From: Paenibacillus sp. Soil787
GTDB lineage: Bacteria > Bacillota > Bacilli > Paenibacillales > NBRC-103111
Direction: 5' to 3'
Assembly: GCF_001429545.1 (NCBI RefSeq)
Contig: NZ_LMSP01000024.1
Span: 1,674-52,387, forward strand
DNA length: 50,714 nt
Both the position numbers and the translations under genes were made by a program. Within the stretch, counting starts at the first letter, position 1; every line of letters starts with the position of its first letter. The notes under the pieces were generated by a model. The model saw only the letters and a program-made list of their open reading frames with translations. It was not told the origin of the DNA and did not search any database. Positions 33,500 to 41,556 of this stretch are shown one piece after another.

Positions 33500-33833
33500 G
33501 GTTAATAAGTGAGATGGTGAAGTAGTAGAGGTAGAGGTAGAGGTAGAGGTGTGGTAGAGGTGTGGTAAAGGTTAATAGGGAAATAGGAAAGCGAGTGAAA
33601 AGCCAATAAATGGGTAAGATGGTAGAGTGAATAGGGGGTAAGGAAGAGAAGAGAAGAGAAGAGAAGAGAAGAGAAGAGAAGAGAAGAGAAGAGAAGAGAA
33701 GAGAAGAGAAGAGAAGAGAAGTGAAGTTAGGAGAAGAGAGAAGTGAAGCGAAGTGAGGAGAGGAGAGTAAGTAGGTTGATGCAGGTAAACAGGTGCAGGT
33801 GCAGGTAAACAGGTAGGGAAATTAGGAAGGCAA
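33500..33833 (+). repeat. purine-rich low-complexity tract
   Basis: For about 330 bp the plus strand is almost only G and A with few pyrimidines. It starts with AGGT(A)G repeats (33525-33560), has a (GAGAA)n run from about 33645 to 33720 and ends in CAGGTAAA-type repeats. No coding frame is supported. It lies between two convergent genes. Confidence 0.85.
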
Positions 33834-34022
33834 GTTGTACTTCGTACAACAATTTACTTGATTTCTTCCCTAAAAAGCAGAAGATGTTGCATTACGTGCA
33901 ACAATTTAGCCTTTTTCATGCTAAAAAGGTGCTTTTTGGCTAAAAATGTTGTATTTTTTGCAACATTTGCGGGGAAAACGTGAAATAACGTGCGTAATGT
34001 TGTACGAAATACAACATTACGC
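33834..34022. repeat. second cluster of GTTGYA hairpins
   Basis: Four palindromes match the 29.7 kb cluster: 33834-33850, 33885-33903, 33947-33965 and 33992-34022. The last has a 13-bp perfect stem (GCGTAATGTTGTA with its complement) around CGAAA. GAAAACGTGAAATAACG before the last hairpin is shared with the 28 kb repeats, which links the two families. Confidence 0.8.
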
Positions 34023-34044
34023 AAGTGAGTAATGATTAAACCAC

Positions 34045-34902
34045 TCATGACTTGCCCTTGCGCGTCATCTCCGCAAGCCCGACCCACTGCTCCTCGGTCA
34101 CCTCGAGCAGGTCGTTGAACTGACCGGCGCCCTGCAGCCATTCGCCGCCGTCGATCGTGACCACTTCGCCGTTAATATAGGCGGCGTAGTCGGAAATCAG
34201 ATAAGCCGCGAGGTTCGCGAGCTCATCCTTCTCACCGACCCGACGCAGCGGCACGCGGTTCAACAGCTTCTCCGACAGCTCAGGCGTCGGAGCCAGTCGG
34301 CTCCACGCGCCGTCGGTCGGGAAGAGCCCCGGCGCGATCGCGACTTGCCGGATGCCGTGCCGCGCCCACTCGACGGCAAGTGAGCGCGTCAGCGCAAGCA
34401 CGCCGGCCTTGGCCGCAGCCGACGGTACAACGAAGGCCGAGCCGGTGGAGGCGTAAGAGGTGACGATGTTCAGCATCGTACCGCCGACGCCTTGCTCGAT
34501 CCATCTTTTGCCTACTTCTAACGTGGTGTAGAACGTCCCGTGAAGGACGATATTCAACACCGCATCCACGGCGCGCGGAGATAAATGTTCGGTCGGGCTG
34601 GCGAAATTGCCTGCTGCATTATTAAGCAATACATCAATGCGGCCATAGTGTTGTTCCACAGCGGCCACCATCTCGGCAATTTGAAGCGGGTCACGTACGT
34701 CACAGCTTTTGTAGAAGACTTCCCTGCCAACAATACCCATTTCGGCTGCTGCTTTAGCTAACACTTCTTCGCGTCGGCTGGTAATCGCGAGTTTAGCGCC
34801 TAACGTCAGAAATTTCTCGCCCATAGCCCGGCCCAAACCGGTACCGCCACCTGTAATAAGAATGACTTTATCTTTCAGCAAGGTTGCTTCGAACATATCC
34901 AT
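34045..34902 (-). CDS. short-chain dehydrogenase, 2,4-dienoyl-CoA reductase-like
   Basis: The protein has the Rossmann motif TGGGTGLGRAMG, LLNNAAGNF and the C-terminal GGEWLQGAGQFNDL. The usual YxxxK is replaced by SAAAK, as in mitochondrial and bacterial NADPH-dependent 2,4-dienoyl-CoA reductases, whose ends (GEFNDL) and APGLFPTDGAWSRL segment it also resembles. It should help degrade unsaturated fatty acids. ATG 34902 has GGAGGG four bases before it; ATG 34896 is equally possible. It is the last gene of an operon with an acyl-CoA ligase and a thioesterase. Confidence 0.88.
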   Translation of the reverse strand: MDMFEATLLKDKVILITGGGTGLGRAMGEKFLTLGAKLAITSRREEVLAKAAAEMGIVGREVFYKSCDVRDPLQIAEMVAAVEQHYGRIDVLLNNAAGNFASPTEHLSPRAVDAVLNIVLHGTFYTTLEVGKRWIEQGVGGTMLNIVTSYASTGSAFVVPSAAAKAGVLALTRSLAVEWARHGIRQVAIAPGLFPTDGAWSRLAPTPELSEKLLNRVPLRRVGEKDELANLAAYLISDYAAYINGEVVTIDGGEWLQGAGQFNDLLEVTEEQWVGLAEMTRKGKS

Positions 34903-34956
34903 CGCGCCCTCCATCGTCAATTTACGCTGCTAATAATTAATGCTGTGAATGCTGCT

Positions 34957-35415
34957 CTATTGCCGCTGCCCTAGGAACGAAGCTTCGAATTGCTCGATAC
35001 GGCTTGCTAAATCTTCGGGAAGCGGGGTGCCTTTTTGTGTATGAACATCGACATAAACGCCAGTGCTGGCAGCGAAGCTCACGAGCTGCTTATTCTCCCG
35101 TTTAACAATGGCATACTGCGTTTCAATCGATGAAGTGCCGATCCGGCTCACTTTCATATAAATATCGAGCTCATCGTTAAAATGCGCTTGCGACTTGTAT
35201 TCGACGCTTTGGCTGACGAGAAAGAAGGTTTTATCAGCCAGCTTACCATCCGCATTTGCAAAAAATAACCCCAAACCATTCATATACTCACAGCGGGCTT
35301 GCTCCATGTAAATGACGGAAGAAAGATGACTCAAGTGTCCGTTCGCATCGGTTTCACAGAAACGAACTTTCGTTGGTGTATAAAAGCGGAAGCCCTCTAA
35401 TTCGAAATTGCTCAT
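34957..35415 (-). CDS. hotdog-fold acyl-CoA thioesterase
   Basis: The 152-residue protein fits the 4HBT family: RFCETDANGHLSHLSSVIYM holds the catalytic Asp/His region and EQARCEYMNGLGL the following helix. Members split acyl-CoA to free acid and CoA. It starts 7 bp after the ligase stop and ends 55 bp before the SDR start. The acyl chain preference is not visible. Confidence 0.88.
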   Translation of the reverse strand: MSNFELEGFRFYTPTKVRFCETDANGHLSHLSSVIYMEQARCEYMNGLGLFFANADGKLADKTFFLVSQSVEYKSQAHFNDELDIYMKVSRIGTSSIETQYAIVKRENKQLVSFAASTGVYVDVHTQKGTPLPEDLASRIEQFEASFLGQRQ

Positions 35416-35421
35416 GGCTAT

Positions 35422-37041
35422 CTAGTCTCCTGTAAAATAAGTTTGATACTGCTCGCGAAGCTCGCGTTTCATAAATTTACCGACCGACGATTTAGGTATT
35501 TCGTGGAGGAACGCAACATCGTCCGGAATCCACCACTTCGTGAATTTGTTTGTTAAAAAGGTGAGTAAATCTTCTTTATTGTCATCAGTCTGTAACGCAG
35601 TGTCTTTCAGGACGACGAAGGCGAGAGGCCGTTCATCCCATTTGGGATGCGGCACGCCGATAACACAAGCCTCGAATACATTCGGGTGCGCCATTAAGGC
35701 GTTTTCTAAGTCGAGAGACGAAATCCATTCCCCACCGCTTTTGACCAAATCCTTGGCTCTATCCACGAGCTTCACAAATCCCTCAGCATCAATAACCGCG
35801 ATATCTCCGCTGTAAAACCAACCGTCCTGAAACGATTCCTGCGTTCGGGCATCTTTGTAGTATTCCGTAGCTACCCATGGCCCGCGCAGTAGGATTTCGC
35901 CCATTTCCTTCCCATCCCAAGCTACTTCACCCCGAGGTCCAACGATTTTCATATCAAGCCCTGGCACAAGCAAGCCCTGAGTAGCCCGCGCATCGTACTG
36001 TTCATCGTAAGAGGCATCTTCTTGATAGCTTTTGAGGCGGGCAACGGTAACGAGAGGACACGTCTCTGTCATCCCATAGGCATGATAGAATGGAACCTTG
36101 AGCCCTTGCTCGTAGCTTTCAATCAGACTGCGCGGGGCAGCAGATCCACCACAGACCACTGCACGAAGGGATGATAAATCCACTTGCAGTAATTCCTGCA
36201 CCTTAAGTGCGGCCGTCCATACCGTAGGAACACCAGCGGCAATCGTCACTTTCTCATCTGCGATCAAACGAAGCAGGATGTCCGGTGTCGGCGAAGGTCC
36301 CGGAAGCACTTGCTTGCTGCCGAACCAGACAGACGCGAATGGGAGCCCCCAAGCATTAACGTGAAACATCGGCACAATAGGCAGAACGGTGTCAAGTTCA
36401 GAAAGTCCTAGTGTATCCGTCAGACCAATGGAGAGAGAATGCAGGTAGATCCCGCGATGGGAATACACCACACCTTTGGGATTGCCGGTTGTCGCAGATG
36501 TATAGCAAATGCCTGCGGGAGCGCTTTCATTTATGTCGGAAGCATATGTATAGTGCGGGTCTCCGCCCTCTATCATGTTCTCATATAAATAGACGGGATG
36601 TAAAGAAGTAGGCGGCATTTCCTTTTTGTCCGTCATCAAAATATAGCCTTCTATCGTCGTAAGTTGATCCTGAATCTTCTCGATAATAGGGAGTAAGGTT
36701 TCATCCACGAAGAGAAAACGATCTTCCGCATGATTAAGGATATACGCAATATGTTCAGCAGGGAGGCGGATGTTGACCGTGTGCAGCACAGCCTCCATGC
36801 AGGGAATGGCGAAATAAGCCTCTAGATGCCAATGGTGATTCCAGGCAAAAGTGGCAATCCGATCTCCGGGCTTCACACCTAATGCTTGCAAGGAGCTGGA
36901 TAACTGCTTTGCTCGTCTCCCGAAATCGGCGTACGTATACCGATGGATGCAAGTGCTTGTACGTGAAACAACTTCTTTTTTGGGGAACAAGGTTTGTGAA
37001 CGTTCAAAGAGAGAGCGCAGCGTTAATGGGAAATTTTCCAT
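35422..37041 (-). CDS. fatty acid--CoA ligase (AMP-binding)
   Basis: The ~539-residue protein has the ATP/AMP motif TSATTGNPKGVVYSH, the YGMTETCPLV block, GWFYSGDIAVID, and the C-terminal lysine in PKSSVGKFMKRELR. It activates medium- or long-chain fatty acids with ATP and CoA. ATG 37041 is chosen: GGAGGTG lies seven bases upstream, and the longer frame to 37158 would add residues unlike the family. It heads a three-gene minus-strand operon for fatty acid handling. A GGACA-N5-TGTCC inverted repeat lies upstream near 37093-37107. Confidence 0.92.
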   Translation of the reverse strand: MENFPLTLRSLFERSQTLFPKKEVVSRTSTCIHRYTYADFGRRAKQLSSSLQALGVKPGDRIATFAWNHHWHLEAYFAIPCMEAVLHTVNIRLPAEHIAYILNHAEDRFLFVDETLLPIIEKIQDQLTTIEGYILMTDKKEMPPTSLHPVYLYENMIEGGDPHYTYASDINESAPAGICYTSATTGNPKGVVYSHRGIYLHSLSIGLTDTLGLSELDTVLPIVPMFHVNAWGLPFASVWFGSKQVLPGPSPTPDILLRLIADEKVTIAAGVPTVWTAALKVQELLQVDLSSLRAVVCGGSAAPRSLIESYEQGLKVPFYHAYGMTETCPLVTVARLKSYQEDASYDEQYDARATQGLLVPGLDMKIVGPRGEVAWDGKEMGEILLRGPWVATEYYKDARTQESFQDGWFYSGDIAVIDAEGFVKLVDRAKDLVKSGGEWISSLDLENALMAHPNVFEACVIGVPHPKWDERPLAFVVLKDTALQTDDNKEDLLTFLTNKFTKWWIPDDVAFLHEIPKSSVGKFMKRELREQYQTYFTGD

Positions 37042-37125
37042 GTGAAGCACCTCCGGAGATTGTCTGATTCTATTGTAATATATAAGCCGGAGGGACAGGA
37101 TATGTCCAAAAAACATGCGATCGGA

Positions 37126-37175
37126 AATAAAAAACCGACTCCAGCGCATGTGAACCATGCAGATGAAATCGGTTT
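37126..37175 (-). terminator. Rho-independent terminator of the HAD phosphatase gene
   Basis: Read on the minus strand, AAACCGA pairs with TCGGTTT, with an inner GCATG/CATGC stem, followed by TTTTTATTT. A 93-bp dispersed repeat lies between the gene and this terminator. Confidence 0.75.
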
Positions 37176-37182
37176 AATTCTA

Positions 37183-37275
37183 GTAGATAAGAAAGTATAA
37201 GTTTTATACTTTTGCTTCGCATCTACCTGGACAAACGCGCTCGTCCATGAAAGACGACGGAGTCGTTTATCCTTG
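37183..37275 (+). repeat. 93-bp dispersed repeat, copy 1
   Basis: This segment recurs in inverted orientation at 48428-48520. The blocks GTAGATAAGAAAGTATAAG, GACAAACGCGCTCGTCC and GACGACGGAGTCGTTTATCC are identical or nearly so, and a middle part differs. It holds two local hairpins (AAGTATAA/TTATACTT and CGTC/GACG). It lies just after the HAD phosphatase stop. Confidence 0.85.
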
Positions 37276-37282
37276 TCAACTC

Positions 37283-38080
37283 TTACGCATTCAAAATAAA
37301 CTTTTCAATAACATGTCTGACGCCATCGTCGTTATTGCTCTTCGTCACGTAGTTCGCCAGCTCCTTGAGCTGCGGCAGCGCATTGTCCATGGCAACGCCA
37401 AGTCCAGCGACCTCTAGCATTTCACGGTCATTCCAAGCATCGCCCAGACCAATAACTTCATCTAAAGAGCAGCCGATGTGCTCAGCAAGGAAAGTGATCG
37501 CATGTCCTTTGGTACCTTCCTTATGCATGAATTCCAAGTAGTGCGGTTTGGATTTCGTAATGTGCAGCTTGTCACCTAGCAGGGGCAGCAGCTCTTCGCG
37601 CAGCTGGTCGCAAACTTCCGGCGTATCGACAATAAGCATCTTAGGCTGAGGGATATCAATCCATTGGCGCAGATCCCCAATGATATAAGGCGTCTTGGAA
37701 AGACGTACGTAGGCTTTAATCTTGTCGTTATCTTCACCTGCATAAAGCTGATCCCCATGGTAAAGCTGTAGATGAAGGTTGCGCTTTTCGCAGAAATCGA
37801 GCAGAAGGCGGGCGCTTTCCACTGGAACTGTACGCTCGTAGAGGACTTCTTCATCAAGTAGATTTTTGATTAAAGCTCCTTGATAAGTGATAATCGGAAC
37901 ATTGAGTCCGATCTGGTTAGCAATCTTGGCGGCGGATGGGAAGCTTCTTCCCGTTGCAATCGTTACGGTTACGCCTTTGGCAACAGCCTGGTGCATAGCC
38001 TCAATAGTCTCTTGTGAGATGGTTAGATCATCACGCAGCAGCGTATCATCTAAGTCAGCGGCAACTAGTTTATAAGTCAT
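37283..38080 (-). CDS. Cof-type HAD-IIB phosphatase
   Basis: The 265-residue protein has HAD motif I AADLDDTLL, motif II TIATGRS, a lysine in the EGTKGHAI region and motif III/IV GLGDAWNDREMLEVAG. A C2-type cap lies in the middle, as in Cof/YkrA-like proteins that hydrolyse sugar phosphates or nucleotides. ATG 38080 has GGAGAGA upstream; the longer frame to 38134 adds unrelated residues. Substrate unknown. Confidence 0.9.
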   Translation of the reverse strand: MTYKLVAADLDDTLLRDDLTISQETIEAMHQAVAKGVTVTIATGRSFPSAAKIANQIGLNVPIITYQGALIKNLLDEEVLYERTVPVESARLLLDFCEKRNLHLQLYHGDQLYAGEDNDKIKAYVRLSKTPYIIGDLRQWIDIPQPKMLIVDTPEVCDQLREELLPLLGDKLHITKSKPHYLEFMHKEGTKGHAITFLAEHIGCSLDEVIGLGDAWNDREMLEVAGLGVAMDNALPQLKELANYVTKSNNDDGVRHVIEKFILNA

Positions 38081-38203
38081 GTAGTTCTCTCCGATCCGAT
38101 TAGTAGTCTCTATCAAAAATTCTGCTATAAGCATACCCGAATTACTTTGGAATTGCTACAATAAAGCATATAGTTGATAGGTTAAAAAGGAGGCACGCAA
38201 CCG

Positions 38204-38887
38204 ATGGCATCCCCTTATACGGACAAGCTAGAGGCTTGGTTAAGCGCTCACCGCAACACAGCAAATGCGTCAAGTATGGAAGCCTACATGAAAAATCATT
38301 TCCCATTTCTCGGGATCCGAAATCCAGAACGAGTAGCATTGACCAAGCAATTCATGAAGGAACATGGCTTCCCCAAGGGTGAGGAGGGAGTCAGAATTGC
38401 CAAAGAGCTCTGGGAGTTGCCGGAGCGCGAGTTTGCCTATACAGCATTATTGGTCCTTATTGGGCTGCGAAAAACAGCAGAGCGGGAGCATATCGATGTC
38501 TTGGAGCATTTCGTCGTGACCAAATCGTGGTGGGACACCGTGGATATGATCGCTGATCACTTAATCGGCTTTCACTTGCAGAGGTTTCCTGAATTGATTC
38601 AATCCCATGTGGATAAGTGGCTAGCTTCGGATCATATGTGGCTGCAGAGAACCGCGATATTGTTCCAACTAAAATATAAACAACAGACGGATGTACCGCT
38701 ACTGTTTAGCTGTATCAGGCACACGGCAGATTCGAAGGAATTCTTCATCCGCAAAGCAATTGGCTGGGCGCTTCGTGAGTATTCGAAGACAGACCCCGCG
38801 GCAGTACAGTCATTCGTTGCAAGTACGGAGCTTTCGCCGCTAAGCGTGCGGGAAGCGTTGAAAGTGATTCATCGTAAGGAGAAATGA
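38204..38887 (+). CDS. DNA alkylation repair protein, AlkD-like
   Basis: The 227-residue all-helical protein has HEAT-like repeats and the family blocks WELPEREFAYTALLVL, WWDTVDMIADHLIG and MWLQRTAILFQLKYK, with the catalytic Asp in the WDTVD segment. AlkD enzymes remove 3-methyl- and 7-methylpurines. AAGGAGG precedes ATG 38204. It is monocistronic, with a terminator after it. Confidence 0.92.
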   Translation: MASPYTDKLEAWLSAHRNTANASSMEAYMKNHFPFLGIRNPERVALTKQFMKEHGFPKGEEGVRIAKELWELPEREFAYTALLVLIGLRKTAEREHIDVLEHFVVTKSWWDTVDMIADHLIGFHLQRFPELIQSHVDKWLASDHMWLQRTAILFQLKYKQQTDVPLLFSCIRHTADSKEFFIRKAIGWALREYSKTDPAAVQSFVASTELSPLSVREALKVIHRKEK

Positions 38888-38911
38888 AATTGGAGATCCA
38901 CAGAGGGGGAG

Positions 38912-38938
38912 AAAGATCCTTGTGCGGATCTTTTTTTA
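38912..38938 (+). terminator. Rho-independent terminator after the AlkD-like gene
   Basis: AAAGATCC pairs with GGATCTTT around TTGTGC, followed by TTTTT. Confidence 0.85.
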
Positions 38939-39008
38939 TTTCCGGAAAATTATGAAATGTCACTATAGCTGACGCATATATTAATAAAACGAATAATTGT
39001 CATGTATA

Positions 39009-39037
39009 TTGACATAATCATGACATTCGAGTAAAGT
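39009..39037 (+). promoter_or_regulatory. promoter of the adenosine deaminase gene
   Basis: TTGACA (39009-39014), 17 nt and TAAAGT (39032-39037) precede the gene by 56 bp. TGTCAT/TGACAT half-sites recur around it (near 38956, 38999, 39010 and 39020), which suggests an operator. Confidence 0.55.
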
Positions 39038-39093
39038 TATTAAAATTCTTTAAAAGTGCGTTACGATATCGAAAGAAGAAGGAGAGATGGAAG

Positions 39094-40140
39094 ATGAATA
39101 ACATGCGGGCTAACGATCTATTAACGAGATTACCCAAGGTTGATCTTCACTTGCACTTGGATGGCAGTGTGAAGCCAGAGACGATTCTGGATCTCGCTCG
39201 AAGGCAAGGTATTGAACTGCCTGTTTATGATAAGGATGGACTCATTCCACATATGCGCGTAGATGAGGAGTGCGGAAGTCTCATTGAATATCTAAGCAAG
39301 TTTGATTTTACCACACGGTTTTTACAATCTGCTGAAGCCTTGGAGCGGGTTGCTTATGAAGTCGTCGAACAGTCTGCTGAGCATAATTGCAGATATGTGG
39401 AAGTTCGTTTCGCACCGCAGCTGCATAGGAACAACGGTTTGACGGTTGAGGAAACGATTCATTATGTGGTAGAGGGAATGAAGCGGGGGCAGCGGGATTT
39501 CGGTGTGAGAGTCGGCGTCATTGCGATCTGCATGAGAAATCATTCTTGCGAAAGCAACCTAGAAGTGATCGAAGCGGCTGCTAAGTATGTAGGGAAAGGC
39601 ATAGTCGCTGTCGACTTAGCCGGTGATGAGGCGTCGTATCCGCCGGAATGTTTCCGGGAGGTTTTTGCGGAGTCAGGAAGACTAGGTATTCCTGTCACCA
39701 TCCATGCTGGAGAAGCAGCGGGAGCGAAGAACGTGTTTGAAGCCGTTACGAACCTCGGCGCTGTTCGCATTGGGCATGGTGTTCGATTGAAGGAGAACAA
39801 AGCTATTTTGGAAATGGTCAAAGATCGCCGTATCCCGCTCGAAATGTGCCCGATCAGCAACATCCAAACGAAGGCCGTTTCCGGATGGGAAACGTATCCG
39901 ATTCGCGAATATTTGGAGCAAGGGCTGGTCGTAACGATTAATACAGATAACCCTAGCGTATCCGGTACGAATATTACGAATGAATACCGAGTGCTCAAAG
40001 ACCGCTTTGGCTTTACGACACCGGAGCTGGTGAAGCTGATCATGAATGGCGTAGATGCCGCATTTATGGAGGAGCATGATAAGCTTTCATTAAGACGAGA
40101 GATGGAAGATGAAATAAGTAGTTTGGGCGTGCTCAACTAG
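39094..40140 (+). CDS. add: adenosine deaminase
   Basis: The 348-residue protein has the zinc HxH in KVDLHLHLDGS, the TIHAGEAAG histidine and catalytic area, RIGHGVRL with the third active histidine and TINTDNPSVSGT with the zinc aspartate. It deaminates adenosine (and deoxyadenosine) to inosine. AGAAGGAGAG precedes ATG 39094. It stands alone between two terminators. A close adenine deaminase cannot be fully excluded, but length and motifs favour adenosine deaminase. Confidence 0.93.
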   Translation: MNNMRANDLLTRLPKVDLHLHLDGSVKPETILDLARRQGIELPVYDKDGLIPHMRVDEECGSLIEYLSKFDFTTRFLQSAEALERVAYEVVEQSAEHNCRYVEVRFAPQLHRNNGLTVEETIHYVVEGMKRGQRDFGVRVGVIAICMRNHSCESNLEVIEAAAKYVGKGIVAVDLAGDEASYPPECFREVFAESGRLGIPVTIHAGEAAGAKNVFEAVTNLGAVRIGHGVRLKENKAILEMVKDRRIPLEMCPISNIQTKAVSGWETYPIREYLEQGLVVTINTDNPSVSGTNITNEYRVLKDRFGFTTPELVKLIMNGVDAAFMEEHDKLSLRREMEDEISSLGVLN

Positions 40141-40155
40141 CGGCTTAATGCGAGA

Positions 40156-40191
40156 AGAATTCGTTGCGATCAGGCAGCGGGTTCTTTTTTT
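40156..40191 (+). terminator. Rho-independent terminator after adenosine deaminase
   Basis: AGAATTCGTTGC (40156-40167) pairs with GCAGCGGGTTCT (40174-40185) with three G-U pairs, followed by TTTTTT. Confidence 0.8.
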
Positions 40192-40640
40192 GAAGAGTTC
40201 TTTTTAACCGCTTTAGGAGCCTTCTATTGGAAATTATCCATCGAAACAGTAGCAAGTTCTTGTTACGAAACGGTTTCGGGATGACTCCATTGCACGTAAT
40301 CCCAGTGCATAAGCTGTAAAGATATTTTTCATCGTTACAGTCGCGAGAGGAAGTGGAATCGTGTCTGTAACAGTATATTTGGTCCTGTCGATTAACTGTT
40401 CATAACTTCGGAAATTCTGCGGGAGACCACAAAATGTATGCGAAAAACCATACATAATGAGCGGCACACATAAAGAATCAGTCGATTCTATTCGAAATTT
40501 CATATACAAAACGTGATTTGAGCCCTGATTCTGTATATATATCCGAAAAATCATATACATTCTCTGCATGTGTCCGTGCACTTTAAAACTGTCCACAATT
40601 AATCGACAGCCCCTATTTCATCTTTAGAGAGGAGAAGATA
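40192..40640. other. AT-rich intergenic stretch
   Basis: About 450 bp of AT-rich sequence with TATATAT near 40535, the palindrome AGAATC-AGTC-GATTCT (near 40477) and two similar CATATAC segments near 40502 and 40554. A 120-codon minus frame crosses it, but it has no ribosome site and odd composition, so I do not call it. Confidence 0.4.
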
Positions 40641-40645
40641 GCGGA

Positions 40646-40738
40646 TTGGTTTCTAAACGAGCAAGTGATAGCAAAGAGAAAAGTACGTTCCCCATGCTCA
40701 AACGTCAAGACATCATTCCCGAAGAATGGTATCTTTAA
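40646..40738 (+). CDS. possible 30-residue peptide
   Basis: TTG 40646 follows GAGAGGAGAAG by eight bases and opens a 30-codon frame with a polar first half and the end MLKRQDIIPEEWYL. It lies 35 bp before the YueD-like gene. The ribosome site is good but the frame is short, so coding is tentative. It could be a leader peptide or the tail of a decayed gene. Confidence 0.3.
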   Translation: MVSKRASDSKEKSTFPMLKRQDIIPEEWYL

Positions 40739-40773
40739 AGTATAGGACGAATTTCAACGGGATGGTGTTGTAA

Positions 40774-41538
40774 ATGGAAACGTATATTATCACAGGCGGT
40801 TCAAAAGGACTCGGCGCTGCGATCATCCAGCAGCTTCTGCAGCAGGGCGCTGCGATTCACTGTATTTCCCGCAGCGAAAGTGAAGCTTTGCGCCAAGAGG
40901 CGCTGCGCGCGGAAGGTACACTTACCTTCCACGCTTACGACTTGGCGGACATGCAAGGCCTGGATTCGCTCATGGAGCGAATCCTCAGCACGGCGGATGG
41001 AGCGGATTCCATCACGCTCATCAACAATGCCGGCATGCTCGAGCCGATGACATCGATCGGCCGAGCAGACCCTGACGACCTGCAGCGCAGCCTGCAGGTC
41101 AATCTCATCGCGCCCGCGCTGCTGACGAACAGCTTCATTCGGCTCACGCAGGCGTGGCCGATCAAGAAGCGGGTCGTAGGCATCTCCTCGGGCGCGGGGA
41201 AGAAGCCCTACCCCGGCTGGGGTGCCTACTGCACCGCCAAGGCCGGGCTCGATATGCTGACGCGCTGCGTGGGCGTCGAGCAAATGAACCAACCGCACCC
41301 GGTGGAGATTTACTCCATCGCACCGGGTGTGGTTGACACGGATATGCAACGGGAGATCCGCGCTGCTGCGGAAGTGGACTTCCCGCAGGTGAGCCGGTTC
41401 GTCCAGCTCAAAGAGCAGGGTGAGCTGCAATCGCCCGAAGCGACTGCCAGGCAGCTGCTCGACCTGCTGCGAGCTAATGCTTTCACGCAAGGCGAGATCG
41501 CCGATCTGCGCACAAAAAAGCCCGAATCGTCAACATGA
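40774..41538 (+). CDS. short-chain dehydrogenase, YueD (benzil reductase)-like
   Basis: The 254-residue protein has the nucleotide motif TGGSKGLGAAI, LINNAGMLEPM, catalytic serines in GISSGAGKKPY and YCTAK, the classical YxxxK. The arrangement and the SIAPGVVDTDMQ block resemble Bacillus YueD and eukaryotic sepiapterin reductases. It reduces a carbonyl with NADPH; natural substrate unknown. The gene is markedly GC-rich compared with the AT-rich flank upstream. Confidence 0.87.
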   Translation: METYIITGGSKGLGAAIIQQLLQQGAAIHCISRSESEALRQEALRAEGTLTFHAYDLADMQGLDSLMERILSTADGADSITLINNAGMLEPMTSIGRADPDDLQRSLQVNLIAPALLTNSFIRLTQAWPIKKRVVGISSGAGKKPYPGWGAYCTAKAGLDMLTRCVGVEQMNQPHPVEIYSIAPGVVDTDMQREIRAAAEVDFPQVSRFVQLKEQGELQSPEATARQLLDLLRANAFTQGEIADLRTKKPESST

Positions 41539-41549
41539 TTCGGGCTTTT
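41514..41549. terminator. terminator between the YueD-like gene and mscL, bidirectional
   Basis: AAAGCCCGAATC pairs perfectly with GATTCGGGCTTT around GTCAACAT, with A-run left and T-run right. The left arm overlaps the end of the reductase gene and mscL ends 8 bp to the right. Confidence 0.9.
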
Positions 41550-41556
41550 GCCATAC

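Noticed and set aside
40234..40596. 120-codon minus-strand ORF
   Set aside because: No ribosome site, irregular composition, AT-rich intergenic context; likely chance.
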